DNA of 64,000 nt from positions 248,001 through 312,000 of the forward strand of contig VCCP01000008.1 in NCBI GenBank assembly GCA_005765155.1, written 5' to 3'. Source of the DNA: Zelopaecilomyces penicillatus. Taxonomy: Eukaryota; Ascomycota; Sordariomycetes; Hypocreales; Pseudodiploosporaceae. Below the pieces are notes generated by a model. It made no database searches and was not told the DNA's origin. It was given only the letters and a program-made list of their open reading frames with translations. Shown here piece after piece: positions 62,963-64,000 of this stretch (its first letter is position 1; every line of letters begins with the position of its first letter). A program made the position numbers and the translations under genes.

Positions 62963-64000
62963 TGAAATCAGGAGTCTGATCCATATTCAAAGACGAGCAC
63001 GAGCATGAGCATGAGCGGGAAAACCAGAACCACCTAGTTCTGCCCACGCCAAATATTACGTGGAATTTGCCTCTGTTTTCACCTTGTTCAATACTTTCGA
63101 CGTTGAAATCTACATTCATTTTCTCTCGTTTAGTCTTTCTTTCCCTCCTTTTTTTTTACTTTTGAAGGGGGGGGGGGTTCTTGTCACGTTTTGTACCGGC
63201 CTAGTTGTGGATTTGTGATGCCATAACTGTTGCTATTTTGGCCCTTTTCCGTATATAGTTGGATTTATCTTTGCACATATTTTATCGGATTGTTATTGGG
63301 TACCTGCTTGCTTGTTAGGCACTTGTATATATTATGACTGCATATTATAGCAGGAGACATTGGTTACGTATAGTAGCTACTTAGCTATAAATTTGTGTAG
63401 GTGTACATATATGCATAATCATAGAATTCATGTTATTAACACGTAATTTTGACATATATTGCCAAGTTGTAATCAAGGGGTGGAGACGGGTTTGCTGAAT
63501 CAGAGGACTCGTGGTTTAGAAGACGCATGTGTCAGGTCATATCAGCATGAGATGAAGTGTCAGCTGAAATAGAAGACTCTCCTGCATAAGGTCCTAGGTA
63601 TTAAGTGCTAGTAGGCATTATGTACTACCTAGTAATTAGAGGTAGGTAGGTAGGTACCTAGTATTTACATCACTGTAAATACAGATACCTTGGTTTTTAA
63701 CACGCGAATTTGTACGTCGGCGACCAGCGCGGGGAGACGGAGTCAGCAAGTTGACTATCAGTGTGATGCTTACTCGGCGATAAAAATGATCGAGTGGAGG
63801 TGACATCGGCCCTAGTTTGGGGGGGGGGGGGGGGGCAGGTATGAGGTATGAGTGTTAGGCGTCTGGCTGAGGAGGTGGGGAGCTGGATGGGAAGAGGTGG
63901 GCATCTTCAAGCTTCTTCAAGCTTGACCTTGCAAGCGGAGTCTACCTATATGGGTTCATGCTTTGTGTATTTCAAGCTCGGGCAACAGGAACCGGAAAAG
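62963..64000. other. 3' flank of the GH64 gene; homopolymer G runs
   Basis: No gene is seen. There are G runs of 11 (63167-63177) and 17 (63819-63835), a small TAGGTAGGTAGGTACCTAG group at 63640-63662, and a short direct repeat (CTTCAAG) near 63905-63925. Confidence 0.55.

Noticed and set aside
1..64000. Search for CRISPR arrays, tRNA or rRNA genes and telomere repeats
   Set aside because: No regularly spaced short repeats, no convincing tRNA B-box or cloverleaf, no rRNA-like stretch and no TTAGGG tract were found by eye. CRISPR is not expected in a fungal nucleus.

Overview
The window is chromosomal DNA of a filamentous ascomycete (Pezizomycotina, most likely a sordariomycete; Hypocreales is a guess). 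Three things support this: compact genes with 55-134 bp GT-AG introns and CTRAY-type branch sites, fungus-typical families (fungal-specific transcription factor domain, GH16 and GH64 glucanases, SCA7-domain Sgf73, CDC25-type RasGEF), and very AT-rich blocks whose repeats differ almost only by transitions and are depleted in CpA/TpG, the mark of repeat-induced point mutation (RIP).

Layout. 1-8330 is an AT block of retrotransposon relics. 8331-15800 is a normal-GC gene island with four genes: a NOSIP-like RING protein (+), a mitochondrial-carrier-family protein, probably the peroxisomal adenine nucleotide carrier (-), the SAGA subunit Sgf73 (-), and a hydrophilic stress-type conserved protein (+). 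15900-44230 is a second AT block. It resolves into one Ty3/gypsy element (A, 16366-43649, TSD TATAA) broken by two later insertions. The first is a 9.5 kb chromodomain Ty3/gypsy element (B, 17549-27050, TSD ATTAT), which itself carries a Mutator-like DNA transposon (23790-26542). The second is an 11.1 kb array of Ty1/copia material with five LTRs (31030-42163). A second copy of A lies in opposite orientation at the left window edge (1-5741), so the gene island sits between inverted A copies.

44230-64000 is normal-GC sequence with four genes: a CDC25-type Ras guanine nucleotide exchange factor with SH3 and WW-like domains (-), a C2H2 plus fungal-specific-domain transcription factor (+), a secreted GH16 glucanase-like protein with a GPI-type tail (+), and a GH64 beta-1,3-glucanase without a signal peptide (+). 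About 7 kb between the RasGEF and the transcription factor has no convincing gene. It holds a copia-type LTR (50573-50885), a dense cluster of TACCTA/TAGGTA motifs and a pyrimidine-rich leader.

The host genes are ordinary housekeeping, signalling and cell-wall genes, with no secondary-metabolite cluster, CRISPR array or tRNA. The most informative part is the datable nesting of RIP-degraded elements. All exon borders given were worked out by hand from reading frame, splice signals and recalled family conservation.
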